A stretch of DNA of 64,000 bases. Origin: DATBRC01 sp036560485 (GTDB taxonomy: Bacteria; Pseudomonadota; Gammaproteobacteria; Burkholderiales; Burkholderiaceae_D). Positions 1-8,549 of the stretch are shown here, piece after piece (the first letter of the stretch is position 1; the number at the start of each line of letters is the position of its first letter). The notes beneath the pieces were generated by a model. The model had not been told where the DNA came from. It saw only the letters and a program-made list of their open reading frames with translations, and ran no database searches. Location: assembly GCA_036560485.1 (NCBI GenBank), contig DATBRC010000018.1, positions 30,603 to 94,602 on the forward strand, written 5' to 3'. The translations under genes and the position numbers were made by a program.

Positions 1-2
1 AA

Positions 3-917
3 TCGCTAGTAAGCGAAGCAATAAAGATGCATCAACGCATTTTGCTGATTCTGGTCGATGTATCAAAAACCGGCATGATCGCTCCCAGCCCTGCTTGTGT
101 CACTGCATTGCATCGCCGTTTTCCAGAATCGATTGACGTGCTGGTCGATGCCTGCCAATTCCGCATCGCTCCTGCTACGCTACGCGCCTATCTGAAACAA
201 GATTTCATGGTGGCATTGACCGGCTCAAAATTTGTGACCGGGCCGACATTCGCAGGCGCCTTGTTTCTTCCATCAGCGGTTGCACATCGCTTGCGCACTC
301 AATCGCTGCCACAGGCTTTATCATCTTATTCCGCTCGCGCCGAATGGCCCAGTGACTGGCATCATGCTGACATTTTTGACAATGTTGCCAATTTTGGCCT
401 CTTGCTGCGTTGGGAAGCTTCGTTGGAAGAGCTTCGAGCATTTCGTGCCGTACCGGAAGCAGCTGTCTGCGAATTCCTTGAAGCGTTTGCCCATGCCATC
501 AATCAGTACCTGCAAAATAGTCCGTTTCTTGAACCATTGCCTGTTCCGCAACTAGACCGCCATCCACTCGTCAAGGCGGAAACCTGGGACCAATACCAGA
601 CGATTTTTCCCTTTTTGCTCTATCATTCGGCAGCGAATTCTGCCAAATCCCCGTTGAATCGGGAACAAACGCAGAAAATTTACCGTCTGCTGCAAGCCGA
701 TCTTGGCGATGGATTACGTTGCCAGTTAGGCCAACCGGTTGCCTGTGGCACGCGCAACGGTATTCCGGTCAGTGCATTACGCATTTGTGCCAGTGCACGT
801 CTGGTTGTCGAGGGATGTGCGCAAAATGGCCAAAATACCGCTACCGTAATCGAGAGCGCTTTGGTAGCCCTGCACAAAACCGTTATACTTGTCGAGTCTG
901 ATCAATTTCAAAAATAG
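3..917 (+). CDS. PLP-dependent enzyme, class V aminotransferase-like, 5' truncated
   Basis: The frame is open to the left edge of the window, so the N-terminus is missing and the Met codon at 27 is probably internal. Counting from that Met, a VDACQ strand (Asp41) is followed 27 residues later by Lys68 in ALTGSKF. That spacing matches the aspartate that binds the pyridine nitrogen and the Schiff-base lysine of class V aminotransferases. The rest reads as the small C-terminal domain of that fold. The substrate cannot be told. Its place just before the CDP-sugar genes suggests surface-carbohydrate metabolism, but an 83-bp gap separates it from rfbF. In that gap a TTGACA hexamer at 928-933 has no good -10 partner. 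Confidence 0.6.
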   Translation, partial: SLVSEAIKMHQRILLILVDVSKTGMIAPSPACVTALHRRFPESIDVLVDACQFRIAPATLRAYLKQDFMVALTGSKFVTGPTFAGALFLPSAVAHRLRTQSLPQALSSYSARAEWPSDWHHADIFDNVANFGLLLRWEASLEELRAFRAVPEAAVCEFLEAFAHAINQYLQNSPFLEPLPVPQLDRHPLVKAETWDQYQTIFPFLLYHSAANSAKSPLNREQTQKIYRLLQADLGDGLRCQLGQPVACGTRNGIPVSALRICASARLVVEGCAQNGQNTATVIESALVALHKTVILVESDQFQK

Positions 918-1000
918 CATGTCGAAATTGACATATGACCCATGCGTTACCGCTATGGACGCATATTCACGACCTAATCTGGATCTAAGGAACAAAAACC

Positions 1001-1774
1001 ATGAAGGCCATCATTCTTGCCGGGGGACTTGGTACGCGCCTCAGTGAAGAAACCGCACTGAAACCAAAACCAATGGTGGAAATTGGCGGCAAGCCTATCC
1101 TGTGGCACATCATGAAGAGTTATTCCACGCATGGCATCAATGATTTCATCATTTGCTGCGGCTACAAAAGCTATCTGATCAAGGAATATTTTTCCAATTA
1201 TTTTTTGCATACATCCGATGTCACATTCGACATGCAAAAAAATTCAATGGAAGTCCACTCGCGCTACGCCGAACCATGGAAGGTGACCGTGGTCGACACC
1301 GGCGCCGACACCATGACCGGCGGACGTTTGAAGCGTGTACAGCAATACGTCAAAGACGATGAGATGTTCTGTTTCACCTATGGCGATGGTGTCAGTGACG
1401 TCAATATCACTGAACTCGTTGACTTCCATAAAAAACACGGCAAGCTTGCCACACTCACTGCAGTACAGCCACCTGGCCGCTTTGGTGTGCTGAATCTTGA
1501 TGGGACCAAGATCACGAGCTTCCAGGAAAAACCGCAAGGCGACGGCGCATGGATTAACGGCGGCTACTTTGTGCTATCCCCAAAGGTGATCGATTATATT
1601 CAGGACGACACTACCATTTGGGAAAAGAAGCCGATGGAGCGCCTGGCTACGGACGGTCAGTTGGAAGCCTATATGCACCGCAATTTCTGGCAGCCGATGG
1701 ATACGCTGCGCGACAAGGTGCATCTTGAAGAATTATGGGCAAGCGGCAAAGCGCCTTGGAAATCCTGGACATGA
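1001..1774 (+). CDS. rfbF: Glucose-1-phosphate cytidylyltransferase
   Basis: RfbF makes CDP-glucose from CTP and alpha-D-glucose-1-phosphate, the first step toward CDP-3,6-dideoxyhexoses of O-antigens. The 257-residue length is normal for the family. The N-terminus carries the nucleotidyltransferase signature LAGGLGTRLSEET (residues 6-18), followed by the KPKPMVEIGGKPI segment that binds the sugar phosphate. The start has an AAGGA ribosome site about 10 bases upstream. Its stop overlaps the next start as ATGA, so it is translationally coupled to rfbG. Confidence 0.93.
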   Translation: MKAIILAGGLGTRLSEETALKPKPMVEIGGKPILWHIMKSYSTHGINDFIICCGYKSYLIKEYFSNYFLHTSDVTFDMQKNSMEVHSRYAEPWKVTVVDTGADTMTGGRLKRVQQYVKDDEMFCFTYGDGVSDVNITELVDFHKKHGKLATLTAVQPPGRFGVLNLDGTKITSFQEKPQGDGAWINGGYFVLSPKVIDYIQDDTTIWEKKPMERLATDGQLEAYMHRNFWQPMDTLRDKVHLEELWASGKAPWKSWT

Positions 1775-2853
1775 GCAAGTCATTCTGGCAAGGCAAGCGC
1801 GTTTTTTTAACCGGGCACACCGGTTTTAAAGGCAGCTGGCTAAGTTTGTGGCTGCAACAACTGGGCGCCGATATCACAGGTTACGCACTTGCACCAGGCA
1901 ATCCGAGTTTGTTTGAAACAGCTCACGTCGCTCAAGGCATGCACTCGATCATCGGTGACTTGCGCGATGCCGACAAGCTCAAGCAAGCGATGTCGGCCGC
2001 TCGTCCGGAAATCGTCATTCATATGGCTGCGCAAGCACTGGTCCGCTACTCGTACGCCAATCCGGTTGAAACCTATGCCACCAACGTGATGGGACTGGTC
2101 CACCTGTTTGAAGCGGTGCGCGCGACTGCAAGCGTCAAGTCCATCGTCAACGTCACCAGCGACAAATGTTACGAAAACAAGGAATGGCCTTGGGGCTATC
2201 GTGAAAACGAACCGATGGGTGGCTATGATCCATATAGCAACAGCAAAGGCTGCGCTGAACTGGTCAGCGCGAGTTATCGGAATTCATTCTTCAATCCGGA
2301 AAAGTATGCGGAACATGGCATTGCATTGGCGACCGCACGTGCCGGTAATGTCATCGGCGGCGGCGATTGGGCAGAAGATCGCTTGATCCCTGACATGCTG
2401 CGTGCGATTGGACGTGGTGAACCCGTGCTGATCCGCAGTCCGCATGCCATTCGCCCTTGGCAACATGTGCTGGAACCGTTGAGCGGCTACCTGTTGCTGG
2501 CTGAGAAACTGTATAACAATGGTCCTGTCTACGGTGAAGGATGGAACTTCGGTCCGCAAGAGTCCGATGCCAGGCCGGTAGAATGGATTATCGAAAAAAT
2601 GACGAAATTGTGGGGGCAAGACGCATCCTGGACGCTTGATAAAAACCCGCAACCACATGAGGCAACTTATCTGAAGCTGGATTGTTCTAAAGCACATGCG
2701 CGCCTGCACTGGCACCCGCGCTGGAGCATCGGACAAGCCATTGAGAATATTGTCGAATGGCATAAAGCTCATGGTCGCGGTGCCGACATGAAACAAATCA
2801 CGCTGGCGCAAATCGCTGCATACCAACAAACAATCGAACCAACAACCGCTTAA
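1771..2853 (+). CDS. rfbG: CDP-glucose 4,6-dehydratase
   Basis: This SDR enzyme converts CDP-glucose to CDP-4-keto-6-deoxyglucose using bound NAD. The Rossmann motif TGHTGFKG is at residues 14-21, and the catalytic pair is Tyr155/Lys159 (YSNSK) with Ser/Thr in NVTSDKCY at 127-134. I place the start at 1771 rather than an in-frame Met at 1735, because it gives the usual 360 residues, begins at the conserved MSKSFWQGK, and forms an ATGA overlap with rfbF. Only 27 bp separate it from rfbH. Confidence 0.93.
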   Translation: MSKSFWQGKRVFLTGHTGFKGSWLSLWLQQLGADITGYALAPGNPSLFETAHVAQGMHSIIGDLRDADKLKQAMSAARPEIVIHMAAQALVRYSYANPVETYATNVMGLVHLFEAVRATASVKSIVNVTSDKCYENKEWPWGYRENEPMGGYDPYSNSKGCAELVSASYRNSFFNPEKYAEHGIALATARAGNVIGGGDWAEDRLIPDMLRAIGRGEPVLIRSPHAIRPWQHVLEPLSGYLLLAEKLYNNGPVYGEGWNFGPQESDARPVEWIIEKMTKLWGQDASWTLDKNPQPHEATYLKLDCSKAHARLHWHPRWSIGQAIENIVEWHKAHGRGADMKQITLAQIAAYQQTIEPTTA

Positions 2854-2880
2854 TCAAAACGAAGAACTGAACAACTCGTC

Positions 2881-4194
2881 ATGACCAAAGATCAACTCAG
2901 AGAACAAATCATCCAGCTGGTGTCGCAGTACGGCGCTCTGGCTAGCAAGCCCACAGCTTTTGAGCCGGGTAAAACTGTCGTCCCGCCAGCAGGCAAAGTC
3001 ATCGGCGCCAAGGAAATGGAACTGATGGTGGAAGCATCGCTGGATGGCTGGCTCACTACCGGCCGCTTTAACGATTTGTTCGAAGCGCGTCTGGCAAAAT
3101 TCATCGGCGTCAAACATCTAATCACAGTCAATTCCGGCTCGTCGGCCAACCTGATTGCGTTCTCCGCCCTCACCTCACCCAAACTTGGCGACCGTGCGAT
3201 CAAGCCGGGCGATGAAGTGATCGGCGTCGCAGCCGGCTTCCCGACTACGGTCAATCCGATTTTGCAATTCGGCGCAGTGCCGGTATTCGTCGATGTCGAT
3301 ATCCCGACCTACAACATCGATCCGACCAAGGTTGAAGCGGCAATCAGCGGCAAGACCAAGGCGATCATGCTGGCGCATACGCTCGGCAATCCGTACAACC
3401 TCGAAGTCATTGTCGCGCTGTGTAAAAAACACAAATTGTGGCTGATCGAAGACTGCTGCGATGCGCTCGGTTCTACTTATGACGGAAAAAATCTCGGCAC
3501 CTTTGGCGATATCGGCACGGTCAGTTTTTATCCGGCACATCACATCACGATGGGTGAAGGCGGCGCGGTGTTTACCAATAATGACGAACTCAAAATGATC
3601 GCCGAATCGTTCCGCGACTGGGGCCGCGACTGTTATTGCGCACCCGGCAAGGACAATACCTGCGGCAAGCGTTTCTGCTGGAAGCTCGGTACTTTGCCGC
3701 AAGGCTATGATCACAAATACACCTATTCACATCTCGGCTACAACCTCAAGATCACCGATATGCAAGCTGCATGCGGATTGGCACAGCTGGATCGTCTGGA
3801 AGAATTCGTCGCTGCGCGCAAACGCAATTTCGCTTATCTGAAAAATCGCCTGAAAAGCTGTGAAGAATTTTTGGTACTGCCTGAAGCAACGCCCAATTCC
3901 GATCCGTCATGGTTCGGATTCTTGTTGACGCTACGCCCGGAAGCCAATGTCAATCGTGTCGATTTGCTGACTTATCTCGATCAATACAAGATCGGTACGC
4001 GCCTGCTGTTTGCCGGCAACCTGACGCGACAACCCTACATGGTGGGACGCAATTATCGCGTCTCAGGCGAGCTGACCAATACCGAACGTGTGATGAACGA
4101 CACCTTCTGGATCGGCGTCTATCCCGGCTTGACTGAAGAAATGCTGAATTTTTCATGTAAAAAGATTGAAGCATTCTTCGGTGTGAATTTCTAA
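2881..4194 (+). CDS. rfbH: CDP-4-keto-6-deoxyglucose 3-dehydrase (E1, RfbH/AscC type)
   Basis: E1 removes the C3 hydroxyl of CDP-4-keto-6-deoxyglucose with PMP and a [2Fe-2S] cluster, yielding the precursor of 3,6-dideoxysugars. The protein (437 residues) has the DegT aminotransferase fold, but the PLP lysine is replaced by histidine: His220 in SFYPAHHITMGEGG. This is the hallmark of this dehydrase. Four cysteines (251, 253, 261, 266) fit the family's iron-sulfur ligand pattern. The partner reductase E3 (AscD/RfbI type) is not seen in this window. Downstream genes probably act on the 4-keto-3,6-dideoxy product. Confidence 0.94.
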   Translation: MTKDQLREQIIQLVSQYGALASKPTAFEPGKTVVPPAGKVIGAKEMELMVEASLDGWLTTGRFNDLFEARLAKFIGVKHLITVNSGSSANLIAFSALTSPKLGDRAIKPGDEVIGVAAGFPTTVNPILQFGAVPVFVDVDIPTYNIDPTKVEAAISGKTKAIMLAHTLGNPYNLEVIVALCKKHKLWLIEDCCDALGSTYDGKNLGTFGDIGTVSFYPAHHITMGEGGAVFTNNDELKMIAESFRDWGRDCYCAPGKDNTCGKRFCWKLGTLPQGYDHKYTYSHLGYNLKITDMQAACGLAQLDRLEEFVAARKRNFAYLKNRLKSCEEFLVLPEATPNSDPSWFGFLLTLRPEANVNRVDLLTYLDQYKIGTRLLFAGNLTRQPYMVGRNYRVSGELTNTERVMNDTFWIGVYPGLTEEMLNFSCKKIEAFFGVNF

Positions 4195-4206
4195 ATAGCG
4201 TTTGCG

Positions 4207-5028
4207 ATGACTGCACAGAATCCAAATTTCGATCCCAAGGTGCTGCGCAAAACAGTGCTGGAGATGGCTTACGCCGGCGCGACCGTGCATATCGGCTGCG
4301 CATTCTCGATCATTGAATTGCTGGCAGTGCTGTATCGAAATCACTTGCGCTATCCCGGCAACAATCCGCTTGCATCCGGCCGCGATTATCTCGTCCTCAG
4401 CAAGGGACATGGCGTGATGGCGCAGTACGCATGCATGCGCGAACTCGGTTGGCTCAACGACGATGCATTCTCCGGTTATTTTTCCGATGGCAGCGATTTG
4501 AAAGGTTTGTCCGATTCACGCGTCCCTGGTTTGGAAGTGACATCAGGATCGCTGGGTCATGGCTTTTCAGTTGGCGTCGGACTTGCAAAAGGTGCGCAAT
4601 TGCGCGGCACTGACCAGAAAGTTTACGCATTGGTAGGTGATGGCGAAATCAATGAAGGCCCGATCTGGGAAGGCGCGCTTTTCGCAGCCCATCATAATCT
4701 CGCAAACTTCATGGTGATTGTTGACGAAAATGGGTTCCAGGCAATGGGCAGTACAGAAGATGTGCTCAAGCTTGGTTCGATCCAGGCCAAGTTCGAAAGC
4801 TTTGGCTTCGAAGCGATCACCATCGATGGGCATGACGAGCAAGCAATCGACAACGCTATCACCAAACTCTGGCAATCCAATTCGACATCACCGAAAGCAT
4901 TGATCGCCAAGACCATCAAAGGTAAAGGCGTGCCGTTCATGGAGCATAACAATGTTTGGCATTACACACGGCTCAATCCCGACACTTACGCACAAGCATT
5001 GGCTGCTGTCGCAGGAGGCACGTTGTGA
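4207..5028 (+). CDS. Transketolase, N-terminal (TPP pyrophosphate-binding) subunit
   Basis: At 273 residues this is only the first domain of a transketolase. The thiamine diphosphate motif runs from GDGE (144-147) to N175 in IVDEN, and SKGHG (66-70) and GSLGHG (114-119) are conserved in the family. The second domain is encoded by the next gene, which overlaps it by 4 bp, so the two chains probably form one enzyme. It transfers two-carbon ketol units. Its setting behind rfbFGH, not near pentose-phosphate genes, suggests a role in making a modified sugar rather than in central metabolism. Confidence 0.88.
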   Translation: MTAQNPNFDPKVLRKTVLEMAYAGATVHIGCAFSIIELLAVLYRNHLRYPGNNPLASGRDYLVLSKGHGVMAQYACMRELGWLNDDAFSGYFSDGSDLKGLSDSRVPGLEVTSGSLGHGFSVGVGLAKGAQLRGTDQKVYALVGDGEINEGPIWEGALFAAHHNLANFMVIVDENGFQAMGSTEDVLKLGSIQAKFESFGFEAITIDGHDEQAIDNAITKLWQSNSTSPKALIAKTIKGKGVPFMEHNNVWHYTRLNPDTYAQALAAVAGGTL

Positions 5029-5942
5029 GAGAAGCTTTTTCAGCATCGCTGGTTCGCCTGGCACAAGCCGATCCCAATGTGTTGTTACTGACCGGCGATC
5101 ATGGTTATGCGTTGTTCGATGCCTTCCGCAAAGCATGTCCCAAGCAATATATCAATGCAGGAATCGCCGAGCAAAACATGGTCGGCATGGCAGCGGGTTT
5201 GGCACGCGCCGGTTTTCGGCCGATTGTTTATGGCTTGAGTGCGTTCATCCCGTTGCGTGTGGTTGAGCAGATAAAGCTTGATGTCGCGCACGACCAGCTG
5301 CCGGTGATTTTCATCGGCGATGGCGCAGGGTTTGTCTACAGCCATCTCGGCACCAGCCATCAAGCGACGGAAGATATCGCCTGTTCGCGCGTGATTCCGC
5401 ATTTGTCGGTCTATTCTCCGGCGGACAGCTTTGAAGTTGTTGCGTGCATGGAGGCAGCCTATCAATCGAAATCGGCAGTCTATCTGCGCATGGGAAAATC
5501 GGACCGCGGTAACGTGCATGCGAAGACTTTGCAAGCAAAGCCGGGCAAATTATTGCCAGCCAAATCAGGGAAATCCGGCGACATTTCATTCATCGCAACC
5601 GGTGCGTTGGTCCGCACCGCCGTTGATATCGCAACGGCATCCTATCCCGACGCTGCTGTCTGGAGCGTGCCTTTCATCAAGCCGATTGACACCGAACAAG
5701 TAACCGCAATCTGCCAGCAGAGCCGGTTGGTTGTTGTGCTTGAAGAGCACTCGGTGCTCGGCGGTCTGGGTTCTGTCGTCGCTGAAATTGCATCGGAATT
5801 TGCACCGGTGCGCATATTGAGAATCGGCGTAGCAGACCGCTTTTCACATTACTGCGGTACATACGAATATCTGCTGAAAGAACATGGGCTGGACCGTGCC
5901 GCGATCGAGCAACGCATCCGCGATTTTCTCCCTGCTGCCTGA
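5025..5942 (+). CDS. Transketolase, C-terminal (pyrimidine-binding) subunit
   Basis: This gene supplies the pyrimidine-binding and C-terminal domains missing from the preceding gene. The catalytic Glu49 of GIAEQNM activates TPP by contacting its aminopyrimidine ring. The start is GTG at 5025, chosen because a perfect AGGAGG (5013-5018) sits 6 bases upstream and the protein then begins VREAFSASLVRLAQ as family members do. A longer in-frame form would run into the upstream gene. Length is 305 residues. It overlaps the previous stop, implying coupled synthesis of the two subunits. Confidence 0.88.
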   Translation: MREAFSASLVRLAQADPNVLLLTGDHGYALFDAFRKACPKQYINAGIAEQNMVGMAAGLARAGFRPIVYGLSAFIPLRVVEQIKLDVAHDQLPVIFIGDGAGFVYSHLGTSHQATEDIACSRVIPHLSVYSPADSFEVVACMEAAYQSKSAVYLRMGKSDRGNVHAKTLQAKPGKLLPAKSGKSGDISFIATGALVRTAVDIATASYPDAAVWSVPFIKPIDTEQVTAICQQSRLVVVLEEHSVLGGLGSVVAEIASEFAPVRILRIGVADRFSHYCGTYEYLLKEHGLDRAAIEQRIRDFLPAA

Positions 5943-5986
5943 ATCATGTGCATTGCTATTCTCTCCGCTTTTACAAAGACTCTTCC

Positions 5987-6955
5987 GTGAACAGAAACTT
6001 TTTCATTACCGGCGGAACGGGACTCATCGGACGAGCACTGATGCGACAACTGTTGCCGCAAATCGAAGCACTCGGCATTTCATCGATTACGCTGCTGACA
6101 CGCGATCCGGAAAAATTTTCGCAGCTGGCACCGGATATCGCAAATCACAAAGCCGTGCGGCTGTTGAAAGGCGACTTGGCCACCGTCGTGCTGCCGACAG
6201 ACAGCTATACAGACATCATCCACGGTGCAGCTGATACCAACGATTCATTCATACAGGATCGCATCGCCTATTTTTGGGATATCACTGCGGGTACTAAACG
6301 CATACTCGATTTTGCGGCACAGTGCGGATGCAATCGTTTTCTCTATCTCAGTTCAGGCGCTGTGTACGGGCCGGGCCAGTATCCGGAAACGGGTATCCCT
6401 GAAGATTGGGCACTTGCTCCCTCGCTTGCAGATGAAAAGAGCACTTATGGTCAAGCAAAGCGCGCCTCCGAACACCTCTGCCGTTTGTATTCAAAGCAAA
6501 TGGGCATGGCTGTAAAAATTGCCCGAATTTTTGCAGTCATTGGCGAGGAAATGCCGCTCGACGGTCGATATGCAATCGGCAATTTCATCCATGATGCACT
6601 TTCCGAAACATCCGATGCCATTACCATTAAAGGCGATGGCACACCGATACGTTCATTCTTGCATGTTGATGATGTCGCGCAGTGGCTGTTAAAAATCCAT
6701 GCGAGCGATACACCACAGGATGTGTTTAACGTCGGCTCCGACATTTCTGTCAGTATCAAGCAGTTGGCTGAAATCGTCTCGAAGAATAGTCCTTCCAAAA
6801 AACCTGTCGTTGTCACTCAGAAGGAACGGGATTATGCAGGCCGCTCGGTTTATCTTCCGGATTGCACGCATGTTCGCACCGCACTTGGCGTGACACAGAC
6901 GATCGATCTGGAAAGCGCTGTACAGAAAATATTCACTCGGTTACAAACCAATTGA
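5987..6955 (+). CDS. NAD-dependent epimerase/dehydratase (extended SDR)
   Basis: The Rossmann glycine motif TGGTGLIG lies at residues 8-15, and the catalytic YGQAK (YxxxK) is in the middle. The C-terminal half carries the RSFLHVDDVA segment typical of NDP-sugar epimerases and reductases. Both candidate starts are GTG: 5987, used here because the Rossmann strand follows at once, or 5948, which adds 13 residues. Neither has a clear Shine-Dalgarno. It follows the split transketolase by 44 bp and plausibly reduces or epimerises the keto-sugar that pathway makes. The exact substrate cannot be read from the sequence. Confidence 0.8.
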   Translation: MNRNFFITGGTGLIGRALMRQLLPQIEALGISSITLLTRDPEKFSQLAPDIANHKAVRLLKGDLATVVLPTDSYTDIIHGAADTNDSFIQDRIAYFWDITAGTKRILDFAAQCGCNRFLYLSSGAVYGPGQYPETGIPEDWALAPSLADEKSTYGQAKRASEHLCRLYSKQMGMAVKIARIFAVIGEEMPLDGRYAIGNFIHDALSETSDAITIKGDGTPIRSFLHVDDVAQWLLKIHASDTPQDVFNVGSDISVSIKQLAEIVSKNSPSKKPVVVTQKERDYAGRSVYLPDCTHVRTALGVTQTIDLESAVQKIFTRLQTN

Positions 6956-7000
6956 TATGCAGTTCGTCTTTAAACAAATTTTCAAGTATCCAATACGCTG

Positions 7001-8140
7001 ATGGAAACGATCATCCTTATCGCGATCCTGGCGTTCTCACTGTTGATAGCAATTGAGTTTGCTTATGGACTGGCGGTCAATCGTAATAATTATCGCCTCA
7101 ATGATGCGATCAGCAGTCTCAGTCAAGGTGCGCTAAGTCAAATAGCCTCAGTCTTTACACAGCTCTTCCAAATCGGCATTTACACGGCTGTCTTTTCTTC
7201 GATCACGCTATTTCATCATGACGAATTCTGGTCGCACTGGTATGGCTATTTGATCGCCGTCGTCGCGTATGATTTTTGCGATTACTGGTTGCATCGGACA
7301 AGCCATGAAGTGGCAGTGTTCTGGGCCGCGCACGTCGTGCATCACCAAAGCCAAGAATTCAACTTCACCACTGCGTTGCGTCAAGAAAGTCTTTATCCGG
7401 TTTTGGGATTCCCATTCTTTCTTCCGCTGGCTGTTTCAGGCATACCGCCATCGACTTTCGCAATAGCCGGGTTTGTCGTCTTGTTTTACCAGTTCTGGAT
7501 CCATACAGAACATATTGGCAAGCTCGGCTGGTTCGATCGTTTTTTTTCGACGCCATCAAATCACCGCGTACACCATGCAGTCAATGCACAATATGTCGAT
7601 AAAAACTATGCAGCCATCTTCATCATCTGGGATCGGATGTTCGGTACCTTTGCCGAAGAAAAAGAAAAATGCGTGTATGGCACGATTGAACCGTTCAACA
7701 GTTGGGATCCCATATGGTCAGTCAGTCACGTCTTCTGGAAACTGCTGAAAGATGCGATTGCAACGCGTAGCTGGAAAGACAAATTGAAAATCTGGTTTAT
7801 GCCGCCAGGATGGAAACCTCATGACCTCATCGTACCGATCCAACATAAAACAGCACCAGCAGAAGAAAATCCGCTGTATAACCCGCCCATGAATCAGGCG
7901 ATGGTCTGGTTTGCTTGTGTGCACTTCATTATTTTATTTGGCGCTCTGTTTTTATTTCTTTGGTACGAAGATACTTTGCCGACGATACTTTTAATTGGAG
8001 TTGCAACTCAAATTATTGCGGGGCTTTGGGTTGTCGGTGCTGTCATGCAAGGGCGCCTGAAAATCAGTCAAGGCTTGTTGCTTGAATTATTTCTATTAGT
8101 CAGCCTATCTTGTGGAAATTACTTATTGCAATCCTATTGA
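7001..8140 (+). CDS. Sterol desaturase / fatty acid hydroxylase family membrane protein
   Basis: This integral membrane di-iron oxygenase has the histidine boxes of the family: HRTSHE, HVVHHQS and HRVHH (near residues 98-195), followed by YAAIFIIWDRMFGTF, which is typical of bacterial sterol-desaturase-like proteins. It is 379 residues long with hydrophobic segments at the N-terminus and more at the C-terminus, after the catalytic domain. In bacteria such enzymes hydroxylate or desaturate lipid acyl chains or hopanoids. No sterol pathway is visible here. It lies between sugar genes and an ACP/KAS pair, so an acyl chain is a plausible substrate, but that is inference. Confidence 0.82.
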   Translation: METIILIAILAFSLLIAIEFAYGLAVNRNNYRLNDAISSLSQGALSQIASVFTQLFQIGIYTAVFSSITLFHHDEFWSHWYGYLIAVVAYDFCDYWLHRTSHEVAVFWAAHVVHHQSQEFNFTTALRQESLYPVLGFPFFLPLAVSGIPPSTFAIAGFVVLFYQFWIHTEHIGKLGWFDRFFSTPSNHRVHHAVNAQYVDKNYAAIFIIWDRMFGTFAEEKEKCVYGTIEPFNSWDPIWSVSHVFWKLLKDAIATRSWKDKLKIWFMPPGWKPHDLIVPIQHKTAPAEENPLYNPPMNQAMVWFACVHFIILFGALFLFLWYEDTLPTILLIGVATQIIAGLWVVGAVMQGRLKISQGLLLELFLLVSLSCGNYLLQSY

Positions 8141-8291
8141 TTATTGGAAATACTTTAAATTCCTTTATTTCTTTTTCGAATTCACCCACTTTAACAATGG
8201 CAATTCATTCCCCTGCGTCACTGAATAAGATAGAATTGCTCTCACTTCCCGCTCGAAAACTATACCATTCATGTCGGCACAGACCACATAA

Positions 8292-8549
8292 TTGAGACAT
8301 TGGAGAATTACGATCGATACATTAGCCAAAATTCAAGCATTGATGCAAAAAGAGCTTGGGGTAGACGAGCTTCAGGTTGCGCCTGAACAGCCGCTCGCGG
8401 AATTGGGGATCGATTCACTTTCCATGATCGAATTTATGTTCACACTTGAAGAAGAATTTGATTGCGAATTGCCGCAAGAAGATGATCATCTGCATACTGT
8501 CGCGGATATTGTCCGCATTGTGGATGCAGCGCTGGCGCAAAAAAAATGA
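8292..8549 (+). CDS. Acyl carrier protein
   Basis: This is a small acidic protein with the phosphopantetheine site ELGIDSLSMIEF; Ser42 (numbered from TTG 8292) would carry the prosthetic arm. The surrounding helix and the PQEDDHLHTVADIV segment match ACP helices 2-3. The start is uncertain because no ATG or GTG is available. TTG at 8292 has no ribosome site, whereas TGGAGA (8301-8306) would fit initiation at ACG 8310 or ATC 8313, just before the conserved DTLAKIQAL. Its stop overlaps the start of the beta-ketoacyl synthase (ATGA), so the two form a functional pair distinct from housekeeping acpP. Confidence 0.85.
   Translation: MRHWRITIDTLAKIQALMQKELGVDELQVAPEQPLAELGIDSLSMIEFMFTLEEEFDCELPQEDDHLHTVADIVRIVDAALAQKK

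Noticed and set aside
928..956. TTGACA as a promoter of rfbF
   Set aside because: The -35 hexamer is perfect, but at 16-19 bases the -10 candidates match only two of six bases.
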